Assembly (NCBI RefSeq): GCF_003991875.1
Contig: NZ_CP031423.1
Coordinates: 992,001-1,056,000, forward strand
Source of the DNA: Microbacterium lemovicicum
Lineage (GTDB): Bacteria; Actinomycetota; Actinomycetes; Actinomycetales; Microbacteriaceae
DNA length: 64,000 nucleotides
Direction of reading: 5' to 3'
Shown: piece after piece, positions 56,110 to 64,000 of the stretch
Numbering within the stretch: the stretch's first letter is position 1
Layout of the letters: each line of letters begins with the position of its first letter
Program-made: the position numbers and the translations under genes
The notes under the pieces: model-generated
The model's input: the letters and a program-made list of their open reading frames with translations, nothing else
The model's database searches: none
Told to the model about the DNA's origin: nothing

Positions 56110-56873
56110 CCTCCGAGGATCTGACGGGCCGCCGCGCGCTGGTGACCGGCGGTGGAGCGGGCATCGGCGCCGCCATCGCGCGCGAGCTGGCGTCGCGAGG
56201 GGCGACGGTGGTGGTGGCCGATCTCGATGCGGAGGCGGCCGGCGCCGTTGCGGCCGAGATCGGCGGCGAGGCATGGGTGGTCGACCTCTCGGCCCGCGAC
56301 CAGGTCGAGTCGGACGAGTTCGCCGCCCGGGTGGCGGGCACCGACATCCTGGTCAACAACGCCGGCGTGCAGCGCATCGCCGCCATCGAGGACTTCGACC
56401 CCGAGGCGTTCCGCTTCATCCTGCGTCTCATGGTCGAAGCGCCCTTCCTCCTCGTCCGCGCGGCGCTGCCGGGCATGTACGAGCGCGGCTTCGGCCGGAT
56501 CGTGAACATCTCCTCGGTGCACGGCCTGCGGGCCTCGCCCTACAAAAGCGCCTATGTCGTCGCCAAGCACGGCCTCGAAGGCCTGTCCAAGGCGACCGCG
56601 CTGGAGGGTGGAGAGCACGGTGTCACCAGCAACTGCGTGAACCCGGGCTACGTGCGCACGGCGCTGGTCGAGAAGCAGGTAGCCGACCAGGCGGCCCGCC
56701 GCGGCATCGACGAGTCGGAGGTGCTCGAGAAGGTCTTCCTCACCGAGAGCGCGATCAAGCGCCTCGTCGAGCCGGAGGAGGTCGCCTCGCTCGTCGGCTG
56801 GCTGACGACGGATGCTGCGGCCATGGTCACCGGCGCCAGCTACACCATGGACGGCGGCTGGTCGGCGCGCTGA
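56106..56873 (+). CDS. Short-chain dehydrogenase, probable 3-hydroxybutyrate dehydrogenase
   Basis: The NAD motif is ALVTGGGAGIGAAIARELA, then NNAGVQ, the catalytic serine in NISSVHGL, and YKSAYVVAKHG with Tyr and Lys. The features IVNISSVHGLRASPYKSAYVVAKHGLEGL and NCVNPGYVRTALVEKQ are typical of bacterial D-3-hydroxybutyrate dehydrogenase (BdhA), including the VxxQ of the substrate loop. It has 255 residues. The ATG overlaps the transporter stop (ATGA). The end of the gene is followed after 32 bases by the convergent GntR gene. Confidence 0.88.
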   Translation: MTSEDLTGRRALVTGGGAGIGAAIARELASRGATVVVADLDAEAAGAVAAEIGGEAWVVDLSARDQVESDEFAARVAGTDILVNNAGVQRIAAIEDFDPEAFRFILRLMVEAPFLLVRAALPGMYERGFGRIVNISSVHGLRASPYKSAYVVAKHGLEGLSKATALEGGEHGVTSNCVNPGYVRTALVEKQVADQAARRGIDESEVLEKVFLTESAIKRLVEPEEVASLVGWLTTDAAAMVTGASYTMDGGWSAR

Positions 56874-56905
56874 GGCTGGTCGGTCGGAGGCGCCGGCGCC
56901 GGTGG

Positions 56906-57604
56906 TCAGCCGGTGCCGGTATCTTCGCCGGGGTGGGCGTCGGTGTCCGACACCGGCTCGGCGACCAGGTCGAGCGAGAGCCAGTTCTCCCGGCTGAGGG
57001 CGGCGGCCCGGTCGGCGTCGCCGCCGCGGATCGCGTCGAGGATGGCGGCGTGCTGGGCGACCGAGTCCCGGGCGGCAAACGAGGTGAACCGCGTGCGCTC
57101 CGCCCGCCGGAGCAGCGGGGTGGCGAGTTCGAGCACCTCGGCGATCATCGCGTTCCCGCTCGCGCGCACCAGCACGTCGTGGAACTCGTCATCGTGCGTC
57201 AGGGCCCGGTCGCCGTCGCCCTCCACGACGGCGCGCTCGAATGCGAGGGCCGCGGTTTCGATCTGCGCCAGTGCCTCGCCGCCGAGACGGGGCACCGCCA
57301 GCCGCGCCGCGAGCTCGTGCATCGAGGCGGCGATCTGCTGGGCGCTCACCGTGGATGCCGGATCGACGGGGGAGACGATGGTCGAGCGTCCGGGCTGGGA
57401 GACGACGAGCCCGGCGCGCTCCAGCCGCAGCAGGGCCTCGCGGATGGGCGTGCGGCTGACGCCGAGCCACGCCTCGATCTCCGTGTCGCGCAGGCGCTCG
57501 CCGGGGGAGAGGGTGCCGTCGACGATCGCATCCCGGAGGGATGTGTAGACGTTGTCCCGCAGCAGCTCGCGCGGCTGCGTGCGGACAGCGGAGGGAACGG
57601 GCAT
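56906..57604 (-). CDS. GntR-family regulator, FCD type
   Basis: The winged helix is LLRDNVYTSLRDAIVDGTLSPGERLRDTEIEAWLGVSRTPIREALLRLERAGLVV, the standard GntR signature. The FCD effector domain carries metal-binding residues, including HDDEFHDVLVRASGN and SVAQHAAILDAIRGGDADRAAAL. It has 232 residues. The ATG follows AAGGAGCC. It is divergent from the ACC deaminase gene, with a perfect palindrome between them. Confidence 0.93.
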   Translation of the reverse strand: MPVPSAVRTQPRELLRDNVYTSLRDAIVDGTLSPGERLRDTEIEAWLGVSRTPIREALLRLERAGLVVSQPGRSTIVSPVDPASTVSAQQIAASMHELAARLAVPRLGGEALAQIETAALAFERAVVEGDGDRALTHDDEFHDVLVRASGNAMIAEVLELATPLLRRAERTRFTSFAARDSVAQHAAILDAIRGGDADRAAALSRENWLSLDLVAEPVSDTDAHPGEDTGTG

Positions 57605-57657
57605 GAGGCTCCTTCGAGGACGTCCTCAGCGTAGCCGCTGGGTGCGGCTGTGAAATG

Positions 57658-57674
57658 CGATATCCAGGATATCG
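57658..57674. promoter_or_regulatory. Candidate GntR operator
   Basis: CGATATCC-A-GGATATCG is a perfect 8+1+8 palindrome between the divergent GntR and ACC deaminase genes. TACGGT at 57677-57682, just downstream, is a possible -10 for the deaminase, so a bound regulator would cover the promoter. Confidence 0.65.
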
Positions 57675-57728
57675 GCTACGGTGTAACGAACCCGACCCGC
57701 GGCATCCGCACTCTTCTGGAGGACTCCC

Positions 57729-58736
57729 ATGGCCATCTCCGACTTCGAGCGGTACCCGCTGACCTTCGGCCCGAGTCCCGTGCACCACCTGCCGCGGCTG
57801 ACACAGCACCTCGGCGGAGCGCAGATCTGGGCCAAACGCGAGGACGTCTCCAGCGGGCTGGCCTTCGGCGGCAACAAGATCCGCAAGCTGGAGTACCTCG
57901 TGCCCGACGCGCTCGCTCAGGGTGCGGACACGCTGGTCTCGATCGGCGGCTACCAGTCCAATCACACCCGCCAGGTCGCCGCGGTCGCGGCCAAGCTCGG
58001 CCTGAAGGCCCGGCTGGTGCAGGAGAACTGGGTGGAGTGGCCGGATCCGCTGAGCGACCGCGTCGGCAACATCCAGCTCAGCCGCATCATGGGCGCGAAG
58101 GTGACCCTCGACTCCGCGGGCTTCGACATCGGGATCCGCTCGAGCTGGCAGGACGCGATCGACGAGGTGATCGCGGACGGCGGCACGCCGTACCCGATCC
58201 CCGCCGGTGCCTCCGAGCATCATCTGGGCGGCCTCGGCTTCGCGAACTGGGCCTACGAGGTCGAGCAGCAGGAGCGGGAGCTGGGCGTGTTCTTCGACAC
58301 GATCATCGTCTGCACGGTCACCGGGTCGACGCACGCCGGCATGATCGCCGGCTTCGCCGGTCAGGATCGGCCGCGCCGGGTGATCGGCATCGACGCGTCC
58401 GCGACGCTGGAGAAGACCCGCGCGCAGGTCGAGCGCATCGCCCGGCACACCGCGGAGCTCATCGGACTCGGGCGCGAGCTGAGCGACGACGAGATCACCG
58501 TGCTGGAGGGCTGGGCGGGCGACCTCTACGGCATCCCCGTCGAGTCGACCCTCGACGCGATCCGGCTGGGCGGCTCGCTCGAGGCGATGATCACCGACCC
58601 CGTGTACGAGGGCAAGTCGCTGGCGGGGCTCATCGACCTGGTCTCGTCGCGCGAGATCCCGGCCACGAGTACCGTGCTCTACGCCCACCTGGGCGGCCAG
58701 CTCGCGCTCAACGCCTACAGCGGGCTGTTCCGCTGA
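57729..58736 (+). CDS. acdS: 1-aminocyclopropane-1-carboxylate deaminase
   Basis: A PLP enzyme that splits ACC, the plant ethylene precursor, into alpha-ketobutyrate and ammonia. The start [18 protein letters not shown] and [17 protein letters not shown] (PLP Lys 50) are characteristic. All residues known to set ACC deaminase apart from D-cysteine desulfhydrase are kept at an offset of one from the Pseudomonas UW4 enzyme: Ser 77, Tyr 267, Tyr 293, Glu 294 and Leu 321 (UW4 Ser 78, Tyr 268, Tyr 294, Glu 295, Leu 322). It has 335 residues, close to the family's 338. The ATG follows TGGAGGA. Confidence 0.92.
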   Translation: MAISDFERYPLTFGPSPVHHLPRLTQHLGGAQIWAKREDVSSGLAFGGNKIRKLEYLVPDALAQGADTLVSIGGYQSNHTRQVAAVAAKLGLKARLVQENWVEWPDPLSDRVGNIQLSRIMGAKVTLDSAGFDIGIRSSWQDAIDEVIADGGTPYPIPAGASEHHLGGLGFANWAYEVEQQERELGVFFDTIIVCTVTGSTHAGMIAGFAGQDRPRRVIGIDASATLEKTRAQVERIARHTAELIGLGRELSDDEITVLEGWAGDLYGIPVESTLDAIRLGGSLEAMITDPVYEGKSLAGLIDLVSSREIPATSTVLYAHLGGQLALNAYSGLFR

Positions 58737-58763
58737 GTCGGGGCTGTTGCAGCGCGGGCCCGG

Positions 58764-58784
58764 CGGCTGTTTTTTCGTCAGCCG
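58764..58784 (+). terminator. Weak hairpin after acdS
   Basis: CGGCTG (58764-58769) and CAGCCG (58779-58784) pair, with six T residues in the loop. It is 28 bases after the stop. The T run is in the loop instead of after the stem, so function is doubtful. Confidence 0.3.
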
Positions 58785-58947
58785 GACGGCCGACTCGCGC
58801 CGGCGGATGCACCGTCGGTGGTGCGGGTGTCGTCCGGTGAGGCGTGTATGTCGCCGCTCCCGGTGCGGGTCGTGCAGGCGTCGCGCGGCGTCCGGAATTC
58901 GCTGAGCGATTCGGGAACCATCCGGGGCGTCGCGGACACTACTGGGT

Positions 58948-59484
58948 ATGGATGACGCCGACCCCGGGTTGTGGGCCAGAGTGCGCAGTGGCGACGAGGC
59001 GGCCCTTGCCGCGCTGTTCGACCGGCATGAGCCACGGCTGTTCCGCCATGCCGCGCGCCTGCTGACGTCGCGCGAGGACGCGAAGGACGCCGTGACGATC
59101 GCGTTCTTCGAGCTGTGGCGCAAGCGGGAGAGCGTCCGTCTCGTCGACGGCTCGCCGTTGCCGTGGCTGCTCACGACGGTCGCCAACTGCGCGCGCAATC
59201 TGGAGCGCTCCGGGCGCCGCTACCGAGTGCTGCTCGAACGGACCCCTGCTTCTCACCGCGCTCCCGCACCGACGGCGCACGACGAGAGCGGCGTGCTCGC
59301 GAGCCTCAAGAAGCTGCCGCCCCGCGAGCAGAGCGTGATCGTGCTGTCCGTGCTGGAGGGCTATCCCGAGCGGGACATCGCCGACGCCCTCGGCATCCCC
59401 ATCGGAACCGTCAAGTCCCGGCTCTCGCGCGGCAAGGCGCGACTGCGGGACGAGCTCACGTCTTTGGAGGCGTCATGGGCATGA
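58948..59484 (+). CDS. ECF-type sigma-70 factor
   Basis: A 178-residue extracytoplasmic-function sigma factor. Region 2 is LFDRHEPRLFRHAARLLTSREDAKDAVTIAFFELWRKRESVRLVDGSPLPWLLTTVANCARNLERSGRRY, and region 4 is KKLPPREQSVIVLSVLEGYPERDIADALGIPIGTVKSRLSRGKARLRDEL. The next gene overlaps its end. GGAACC at 58914-58919 in the 200-base upstream gap resembles an ECF -35, but I found no matching -10. No zinc anti-sigma motif is seen in the next gene. Confidence 0.92.
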   Translation: MDDADPGLWARVRSGDEAALAALFDRHEPRLFRHAARLLTSREDAKDAVTIAFFELWRKRESVRLVDGSPLPWLLTTVANCARNLERSGRRYRVLLERTPASHRAPAPTAHDESGVLASLKKLPPREQSVIVLSVLEGYPERDIADALGIPIGTVKSRLSRGKARLRDELTSLEASWA

Positions 59485-60689
59485 ACGACGACCAGCTCAC
59501 CCCCGCGGAGCACGCGGCCGTCCGTCAGCGGCTCCTCGCCGGGGCGCGACGCATCGAGCCCGTCGGTCGGCACCGGAACGCATGGATCGCGGGATCGGTC
59601 GCCGTCGTCCTGATCCTCGCCCTCGCGGGCGGCGCAGTCGGCATCGGCGGACTCCTCGGAACCGCGCAGCCGCAGCCGGCGACCACCGCCACGGCATCAC
59701 CGTCACCGTCGCCGACACCCACCGTCACCCCGACGCCGAGCATCTCGCCGACGCCGTCTCTCACCCCGACCGAGCCGCCCCCGCCGGTGCCCGCCGTGGC
59801 CTTCGACGGCGACTGCTCGCGGGTGCTGACCGACGAGGAGGCCAGCGAGGCGGCAGGCGAGCCGGTGAGCCTCTTCGGCCGATCGACCGACAGCTCTCTG
59901 TACCCGGAGACGACAGCGTCGACCAATCTCCTCGGCGGGATCCAGTGCGCGTGGCGCGGCGAGGAGATCGGGATCGGCAGCTTCGTCTCCGTGACGGTGC
60001 TGGACGCGCGAGCCGTTCCCGCGGATGTCACGGACAAGTACTCGGCCTCTGTCTGCACAGGCCTGTCGGCGGTGTGCGAGACGGTGCGCGTGGTCGGCGA
60101 CGCATGGATCGGCGCCACGGTACCGCGAACAGTCTCGGACCTCGGCTCCCCGACGGAGGACGAACTGCAGAGCATCGACAACGCTCTGGCATTCGTCATC
60201 GACGCCGTCTCCTCGCGGCTTCCGGAGACGAGCACCGTCGCCGTTCCCCGCCAGAGCTCGTGGTGGGCGCCGGGATCGTGCGAGGCGCAGCGCGCAGCGG
60301 TCGACCGGGCGGCCGGCGGGTCGATGGAGGCGCGGTTCCCCGGCGACTTCGTGCCGGAGGGTCTCACGTGGGACGCCATGGTCGCGGCGGGAGTGATCCA
60401 GTGGTGCCCCTGGTATCGGTATTCCGACACGGGGCGTGGGCCGCTCTTCCAGATCTACTCGCAGCCCGGAGCGGCGGCGCCGGACGCAGACTACCTCGAG
60501 CGCGCCCGTCTCACGCCCGTCGAGGTCGACGGCGCCGACTCCGCGTGGATCGCGTACAGCGAGACCTACCCGGACGAAGGGATGGTGGTCGCTGTGCGCG
60601 GCGACAACCGGCTCACGGTGACGTTCTCCGGCACCACGGAAGACGGGCTTCGTGCGATGGTGGCCGAGCTGCTGCAGGCCGCAGGCTGA
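59475..60689 (+). CDS. Single-pass membrane protein coupled to the ECF sigma factor
   Basis: Not assigned to a family. Residues 1-37 are charged and cytosolic (MNDDQLTPAEHAAVRQRLLAGARRIEP). About 38-58 is one membrane helix (WIAGSVAVVLILALAGGAVGIGGLLG). About 65-102 is a spacer of T, P and S only, and the remaining 300 residues are exported with several cysteines in pairs (GDCSRVLTDEE, IQCAWRG, VCTGLSAVC, GSCEA, WCPWY). It overlaps the sigma gene by ten bases, with GGAGG before ATG 59475; ATG 59481 is the alternative. Position and topology suggest an anti-sigma or sensor partner, but the cytosolic part is short and has no HxxxCxxC motif. Confidence 0.75.
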   Translation: MGMNDDQLTPAEHAAVRQRLLAGARRIEPVGRHRNAWIAGSVAVVLILALAGGAVGIGGLLGTAQPQPATTATASPSPSPTPTVTPTPSISPTPSLTPTEPPPPVPAVAFDGDCSRVLTDEEASEAAGEPVSLFGRSTDSSLYPETTASTNLLGGIQCAWRGEEIGIGSFVSVTVLDARAVPADVTDKYSASVCTGLSAVCETVRVVGDAWIGATVPRTVSDLGSPTEDELQSIDNALAFVIDAVSSRLPETSTVAVPRQSSWWAPGSCEAQRAAVDRAAGGSMEARFPGDFVPEGLTWDAMVAAGVIQWCPWYRYSDTGRGPLFQIYSQPGAAAPDADYLERARLTPVEVDGADSAWIAYSETYPDEGMVVAVRGDNRLTVTFSGTTEDGLRAMVAELLQAAG

Positions 60690-60745
60690 GTCGGCGGGTG
60701 CTCTCGGGCATCCGCCGACCGGCGGGCCGCGGCATCCTGCCTGTC

Positions 60746-60751
60746 TAGACT
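60746..60751 (+). promoter_or_regulatory. -10 element for proS
   Basis: TAGACT, eight bases before the GTG at 60760; the predicted leader is one or two bases. Confidence 0.45.
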
Positions 60752-60759
60752 GAATCCTC

Positions 60760-62517
60760 GTGGTCACACGTCTCTCTACCTTCTTCCTCCGCACCCTTCG
60801 CGAGGACCCTTCCGACGCGGAGGTCACCAGCCACCGGCTGCTCGTACGCGCCGGCTACATCCGCCGTCAGGCGCCCGGCGTATTCGCCTGGCTGCCGCTG
60901 GGCCTGAAGGTCAAGGCGAAGATCGAGACGATCATCCGCGAGGAGATGGCCGCCGCGGGGGCGTTCGAGGTGCACTTCCCCGCGCTGCTGCCGCGCGAGC
61001 CCTACGAGGTGACCGGTCGCTGGGACGAGTACGGCGACGGGCTGTTCCGCCTGCAGGACCGCAAGGGTGCCGACTACCTCCTGGCTCCCACGCACGAGGA
61101 GGTCTTCACCCTGCTGGTGAAGGACCTGTACTCGTCGTACAAGGACCTGCCGCTGACGATCTTCCAGATCCAGGACAAGTATCGCGACGAGGCCCGTCCG
61201 CGGGCCGGCCTTCTGCGCGGTCGCGAGTTCACCATGAAGGACGCGTACTCGTTCGACGCCACCGATGCGGGACTGGATGCCTCGTACCAGGCGCAGCGCG
61301 ACGCGTACGAGCGCATCTTCTCCCGCCTCGGTCTCGAGTACGTGATCGTTGCGGCCGACGCGGGTGCCATGGGCGGATCGAAGTCCGAGGAGTTCCTTCA
61401 CCCGACGGCCATCGGCGAGGACACCTTCGTGCGCTCGGAGGGCGGCTACGCCGCCAACGTCGAGGCGTTCACGACGGTCGTCCCCGACGCGATCCCGTTC
61501 GATGGACTGGGGGAGCCCATCATCTTCGACTCGCCCGACACCCCGACGATCACGACGCTCGTGGATCACTCGAACGCGGTGCTCGACGGGTCATACACGG
61601 CCGCTGACACGCTCAAGAACGTCGTGCTCGCGCTGACGCACCTCGACGGCTCGCGCGAGCTCGTCGTCGTCGGGCTTCCCGGCGATCGCGACGTGGACGA
61701 CAAGCGTGTCGAGGTCGCGTTCGCTCCCGCCGAGGTCGAGGCCGCCACGGCCGACGACTTCGAGAAGAACCCTCTGCTGGTGAAGGGCTACATCGGCCCC
61801 TGGTCGGCGACCGGCGCCGTGCTCGGCGAGGAGTCCGCGACCGGCATCCGGTACTTCCTGGATCCCCGGGTCGTCGACGGGACCGCCTGGATCACCGGCG
61901 CCAACATCGACCAGAAGCACGTCCACTCCCTCGTGGCCGGACGCGACTTCACGTCCGACGGCTTCATCGAGGTCGCGACCGTGCGCGAGGGCGACCCCGC
62001 GCCGGACGGATCCGGTCCTGTCAGCCTGGCGCGCGGCATGGAGATCGGGCACGTGTTCCAGCTCGGACGCAAGTACGCAGAGGTGCTCGGGCTCAAGGTG
62101 CTCGACGAGAACGGCAAGCTCGTCACGGTCACGATGGGCTCGTACGGCATCGGCGTGACCCGCATCCTCGCGATCATCGCCGAGCTCAACAACGACGACC
62201 GCGGCCTGATCTGGCCGGAGTCGGTGGCGCCCTTCGACGTCCACGTCGTCGCGACGGGCCGGGATGCTGCGGCCTTCACGCTCGCCGAGTCGCTGTCGTC
62301 GGATCTCGAGGCCGCTGGCTTCGACGTCCTGTTCGACGATCGCCCGAAGGTGTCGCCCGGCGTGAAGTTCGGCGACGCCGAGCTCGTCGGCGTGCCCCGC
62401 ATCGTCATCGTCGGGCGCGGCGCGGCGGACGGCGAGGTCGAGCTCTGGGACCGTCGGACCGGCGATCGCACGGTCGTCCCCGCGAGCGAGGCCGTGGCCC
62501 GACTCACCGCGAGCTGA
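60760..62517 (+). CDS. proS: Prolyl-tRNA synthetase
   Basis: It charges tRNA-Pro. It is the long bacterial class II type with an editing insertion: motif 1 region [17 protein letters not shown], motif 2 [32 protein letters not shown], the editing domain in the middle (about 230-385, with [17 protein letters not shown] and the conserved lysine in the KGYIGPW region), motif 3 [16 protein letters not shown] and the anticodon-binding end. It has 585 residues, normal. The GTG start is nearly leaderless. Confidence 0.96.
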   Translation: MVTRLSTFFLRTLREDPSDAEVTSHRLLVRAGYIRRQAPGVFAWLPLGLKVKAKIETIIREEMAAAGAFEVHFPALLPREPYEVTGRWDEYGDGLFRLQDRKGADYLLAPTHEEVFTLLVKDLYSSYKDLPLTIFQIQDKYRDEARPRAGLLRGREFTMKDAYSFDATDAGLDASYQAQRDAYERIFSRLGLEYVIVAADAGAMGGSKSEEFLHPTAIGEDTFVRSEGGYAANVEAFTTVVPDAIPFDGLGEPIIFDSPDTPTITTLVDHSNAVLDGSYTAADTLKNVVLALTHLDGSRELVVVGLPGDRDVDDKRVEVAFAPAEVEAATADDFEKNPLLVKGYIGPWSATGAVLGEESATGIRYFLDPRVVDGTAWITGANIDQKHVHSLVAGRDFTSDGFIEVATVREGDPAPDGSGPVSLARGMEIGHVFQLGRKYAEVLGLKVLDENGKLVTVTMGSYGIGVTRILAIIAELNNDDRGLIWPESVAPFDVHVVATGRDAAAFTLAESLSSDLEAAGFDVLFDDRPKVSPGVKFGDAELVGVPRIVIVGRGAADGEVELWDRRTGDRTVVPASEAVARLTAS

Positions 62518-62567
62518 CCTGGCCACGCGCGGGGATCGCCTGCCGCGGGTCGGCGTCCCTCAGGCGG

Positions 62568-62762
62568 GCGCCGGCTTCCTGCCGGGCGGGACGTCGGACC
62601 ACGGCGCCTTCCACGCCATCACCGTCAGGACGGCGCCGGCTCTCGGCCGGGCGGGACGTCGGACCACGGCGCCTCCACGCCATTACCGTCAAAACGGCGC
62701 CGGCTCTCGGCCGGGCACGACGTCGGACGAGAGCGCCTTCCGACACCGCTGCCGTCAGAACG
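62568..62762. repeat. Three tandem copies of a 64-66 base unit at the 3' end of the HNH gene
   Basis: Units begin at 62568, 62633 and 62697, each starting GCGCCGGCT and sharing GACGTCGGAC in the middle and CCGTCA near the end. A fourth, coding copy begins at 62763 and then diverges. In each unit the minus strand reads GAGCCGGCGCCGT-type sequence followed by TGA (stop positions 62625, 62689 and the real gene stop 62755). So the last codons and the stop have been copied twice downstream. The first two units agree closely; the third is older. Confidence 0.85.
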
Positions 62763-64000
62763 GTGCCGGCTCGTTGTCGACGCCGCTCTGAAACACCGGC
62801 ATCCGGCGCTCGGGCTCGACGAGGTAGCGGCGGCCGGTCGGCGATATCCACTCGATGACGCCACCGCTGCCGGCAACCTGCCGCACCGACCACCCGCCGC
62901 TGTGCTTGACGTGATGGTGACCGGAGCACAGTGGCGCCAGGTTCTCCAGCGACGTCTCGCCGCCGTCGACCCAGGCCTGGGTGTGGTCGATCTCGCAGCG
63001 TGACGCGGGCATCGTGCATCCGGGAGCGAGACATCGCTCGGCCCGCCACCGCACCAGCCGCTTGAGTTCGGGTGGCGGGTCGTAGCGTGTGCGGCCGACG
63101 GAGAGGGCGATTCCGGTTTCAGGGTGCGTGAGGATGCGCACCCAGGAGGCGGCGGCACCGCACAGCTCGCGGGCGCGATCGATGCCGATCGGACCGATGC
63201 CCTCCACCTCGGCGGGGTGCGTCCTCGCGTGCTCCGGGTCGAGGAGGGAGAGCGCCGGGACGGTGACCAGGACGGTCGGGCGGATGCCCCGGGCGACGGC
63301 GCCGTGGTCTGGGCAGATGCCGTCGATGAGCAGGTCGCAGAGGATATCGGCGCGCGCCTGGTCGAGCGACCGATCGCTCGCGCGTTCCGTGAGCGGGCGG
63401 TCGTCCCCACTCCCGCGCCCTGTCATCGCCTTCGCCATGCGCGTCAGGCGGTCGAAGACCGCGTGGGCCTCGACCGCCGGGAGGTAGGCCGTCACGCGCA
63501 TCATGCCGTCGACAGCCGGCTCGATCGTCACGCACCGTTCGGTGACGCCGCGCGCGTGACGCTCGGCGAGCGTCACCGACTCCTCCGTCTCGATCAGACG
63601 GCGCAGCCGCCGACGGAACGATCCCGCGGGGAGCGCCCCTGCGAGTTCGACGGCCTCACGCGTCAGTCGGGCAGCAGTCGCAGGATCGGCGGCATCGAGC
63701 AGGTCGACGAGATAGCGCGCGTGCTGATCGGTGATCCGCGCGTGCATCATGGCGTCGAGCGCTGCCGGGTAGCGCTCGGCCAAGGCGGTCGAGCCCGCCA
63801 TGAGGTCGCCGACCGCGTATTCGGTGAGCCGGAGGGCGGCGGCGAGTTCGAGGCGGAGCGAGCGGTCGATCATCTCGTCCGCGACGGCGGAGGAGCCCGC
63901 ATGCGTCATAAGCTCCCTGCGCAGAGCGGCCACCGAGGCGTACTGCTCCGCCGTCTGCATCGTGAGCACCGCGGCGATGTCGGTGACCTGACCGACCGGG
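62755..64000 (-). CDS. DUF222 / HNH endonuclease-domain protein (13E12 type), 5' end cut
   Basis: The N-terminal 300 residues are the DUF222 helical domain (ARYLVDLLDAADPATAARLTREAVELAGAL, RVTAYLPAVEAHAVFDRLTRMA). The C-terminus holds an HNH nuclease core: CLAPGCTMPASRCEIDHTQAWVDGGETSLENLAPLCSGHHHVKHSGGW. These proteins are abundant paralogues in actinobacteria, called 13E12 repeats in mycobacteria; their role is unknown. The frame is open to the window edge (PVGQVTDIAAVLTMQTAEQYASV), so the true start is probably outside. GTG 63969 and ATG 63960 are internal candidates. Confidence 0.88.
   Translation of the reverse strand, partial: PVGQVTDIAAVLTMQTAEQYASVAALRRELMTHAGSSAVADEMIDRSLRLELAAALRLTEYAVGDLMAGSTALAERYPAALDAMMHARITDQHARYLVDLLDAADPATAARLTREAVELAGALPAGSFRRRLRRLIETEESVTLAERHARGVTERCVTIEPAVDGMMRVTAYLPAVEAHAVFDRLTRMAKAMTGRGSGDDRPLTERASDRSLDQARADILCDLLIDGICPDHGAVARGIRPTVLVTVPALSLLDPEHARTHPAEVEGIGPIGIDRARELCGAAASWVRILTHPETGIALSVGRTRYDPPPELKRLVRWRAERCLAPGCTMPASRCEIDHTQAWVDGGETSLENLAPLCSGHHHVKHSGGWSVRQVAGSGGVIEWISPTGRRYLVEPERRMPVFQSGVDNEPAPF

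Noticed and set aside
57729..58736. D-cysteine desulfhydrase as the identity of the PLP enzyme
   Set aside because: The positions that differ between the two enzymes (Glu 294 and Leu 321 here) carry the ACC deaminase residues.
62568..62762. CRISPR-like array or insertion sequence end
   Set aside because: The 64-66 base units are directly joined with no spacers, and their content matches the 3' end of the neighbouring gene. No inverted ends or transposase are seen.
62755..64000. Homing endonuclease or mobile intron
   Set aside because: DUF222 plus HNH is the 13E12 family, which is abundant in actinobacterial chromosomes. No intron or intein parts are seen around it.

Overview
The window is high-GC actinobacterial DNA, most likely from Microbacterium or a close relative in the Microbacteriaceae. 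The evidence is the protein sequences, a Rho with a very long N-terminal extension, a trp leader of actinobacterial type, and frequent -10 elements of the form TAnnnT placed so that transcripts begin at or next to the start codon. Coding density is very high. No stretch longer than about 240 bases lacks a gene. I saw no tRNA, rRNA, CRISPR array, prophage or insertion sequence.

Layout. 1-611: tail of a DUF2993 lipid-binding protein. 757-9173: lysA, hom, thrC, thrB (lysine and threonine branch), then rho and prfA. 9315-10852: cysE and cysK on the minus strand, placed between prfA and prmC. 10960-21252: prmC, a Sua5/TsaC protein, a WecA-type phosphotransferase, an AtpI-like membrane protein and the whole F1Fo ATP synthase operon atpBEFHAGDC. 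21350-28753: YaaA, two small membrane proteins, an aldo/keto reductase, a PP2C phosphatase and a large FtsK/EccC-like ATPase. 28787-33140: amino acid permease, alanine dehydrogenase, asparaginase and OsmC. 33237-40870: glycerol and dihydroxyacetone catabolism (glpF, glpK, glpD, dhaK, dhaL, dhaM) around a SorC-type regulator. 40953-52155: plsC, an FKBP lipoprotein, dxr, a MurE-like ligase, rip1/rseP, a DGPF protein with an ECF42-type sigma factor, a fused anthranilate synthase trpEG, and ispG. 52207-58736: an RNB ribonuclease, a LysR/MFS/SDR unit probably for 3-hydroxybutyrate, and a GntR regulator beside an ACC deaminase. 58948-64000: an ECF sigma factor with a membrane partner, proS, and a DUF222/HNH protein cut by the window end.

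The genes are mostly housekeeping, joined by stop/start overlaps (GTGA or ATGA) inside operons. The most interesting signals are in the DNA between and within genes. They are a complete Trp attenuator in front of trpEG, a probable CTG start for atpB, and a palindromic element shared by two convergent gene ends. Others are a 64-66 bp tandem repeat made from the 3' end of the HNH gene, and a 9-mer (GCGGCATCC/GGATGCCGC) that recurs in both orientations and forces rare codons.

Limits: everything here was read by eye. Family names rest on recognised motifs and remembered homologues, not on searches.
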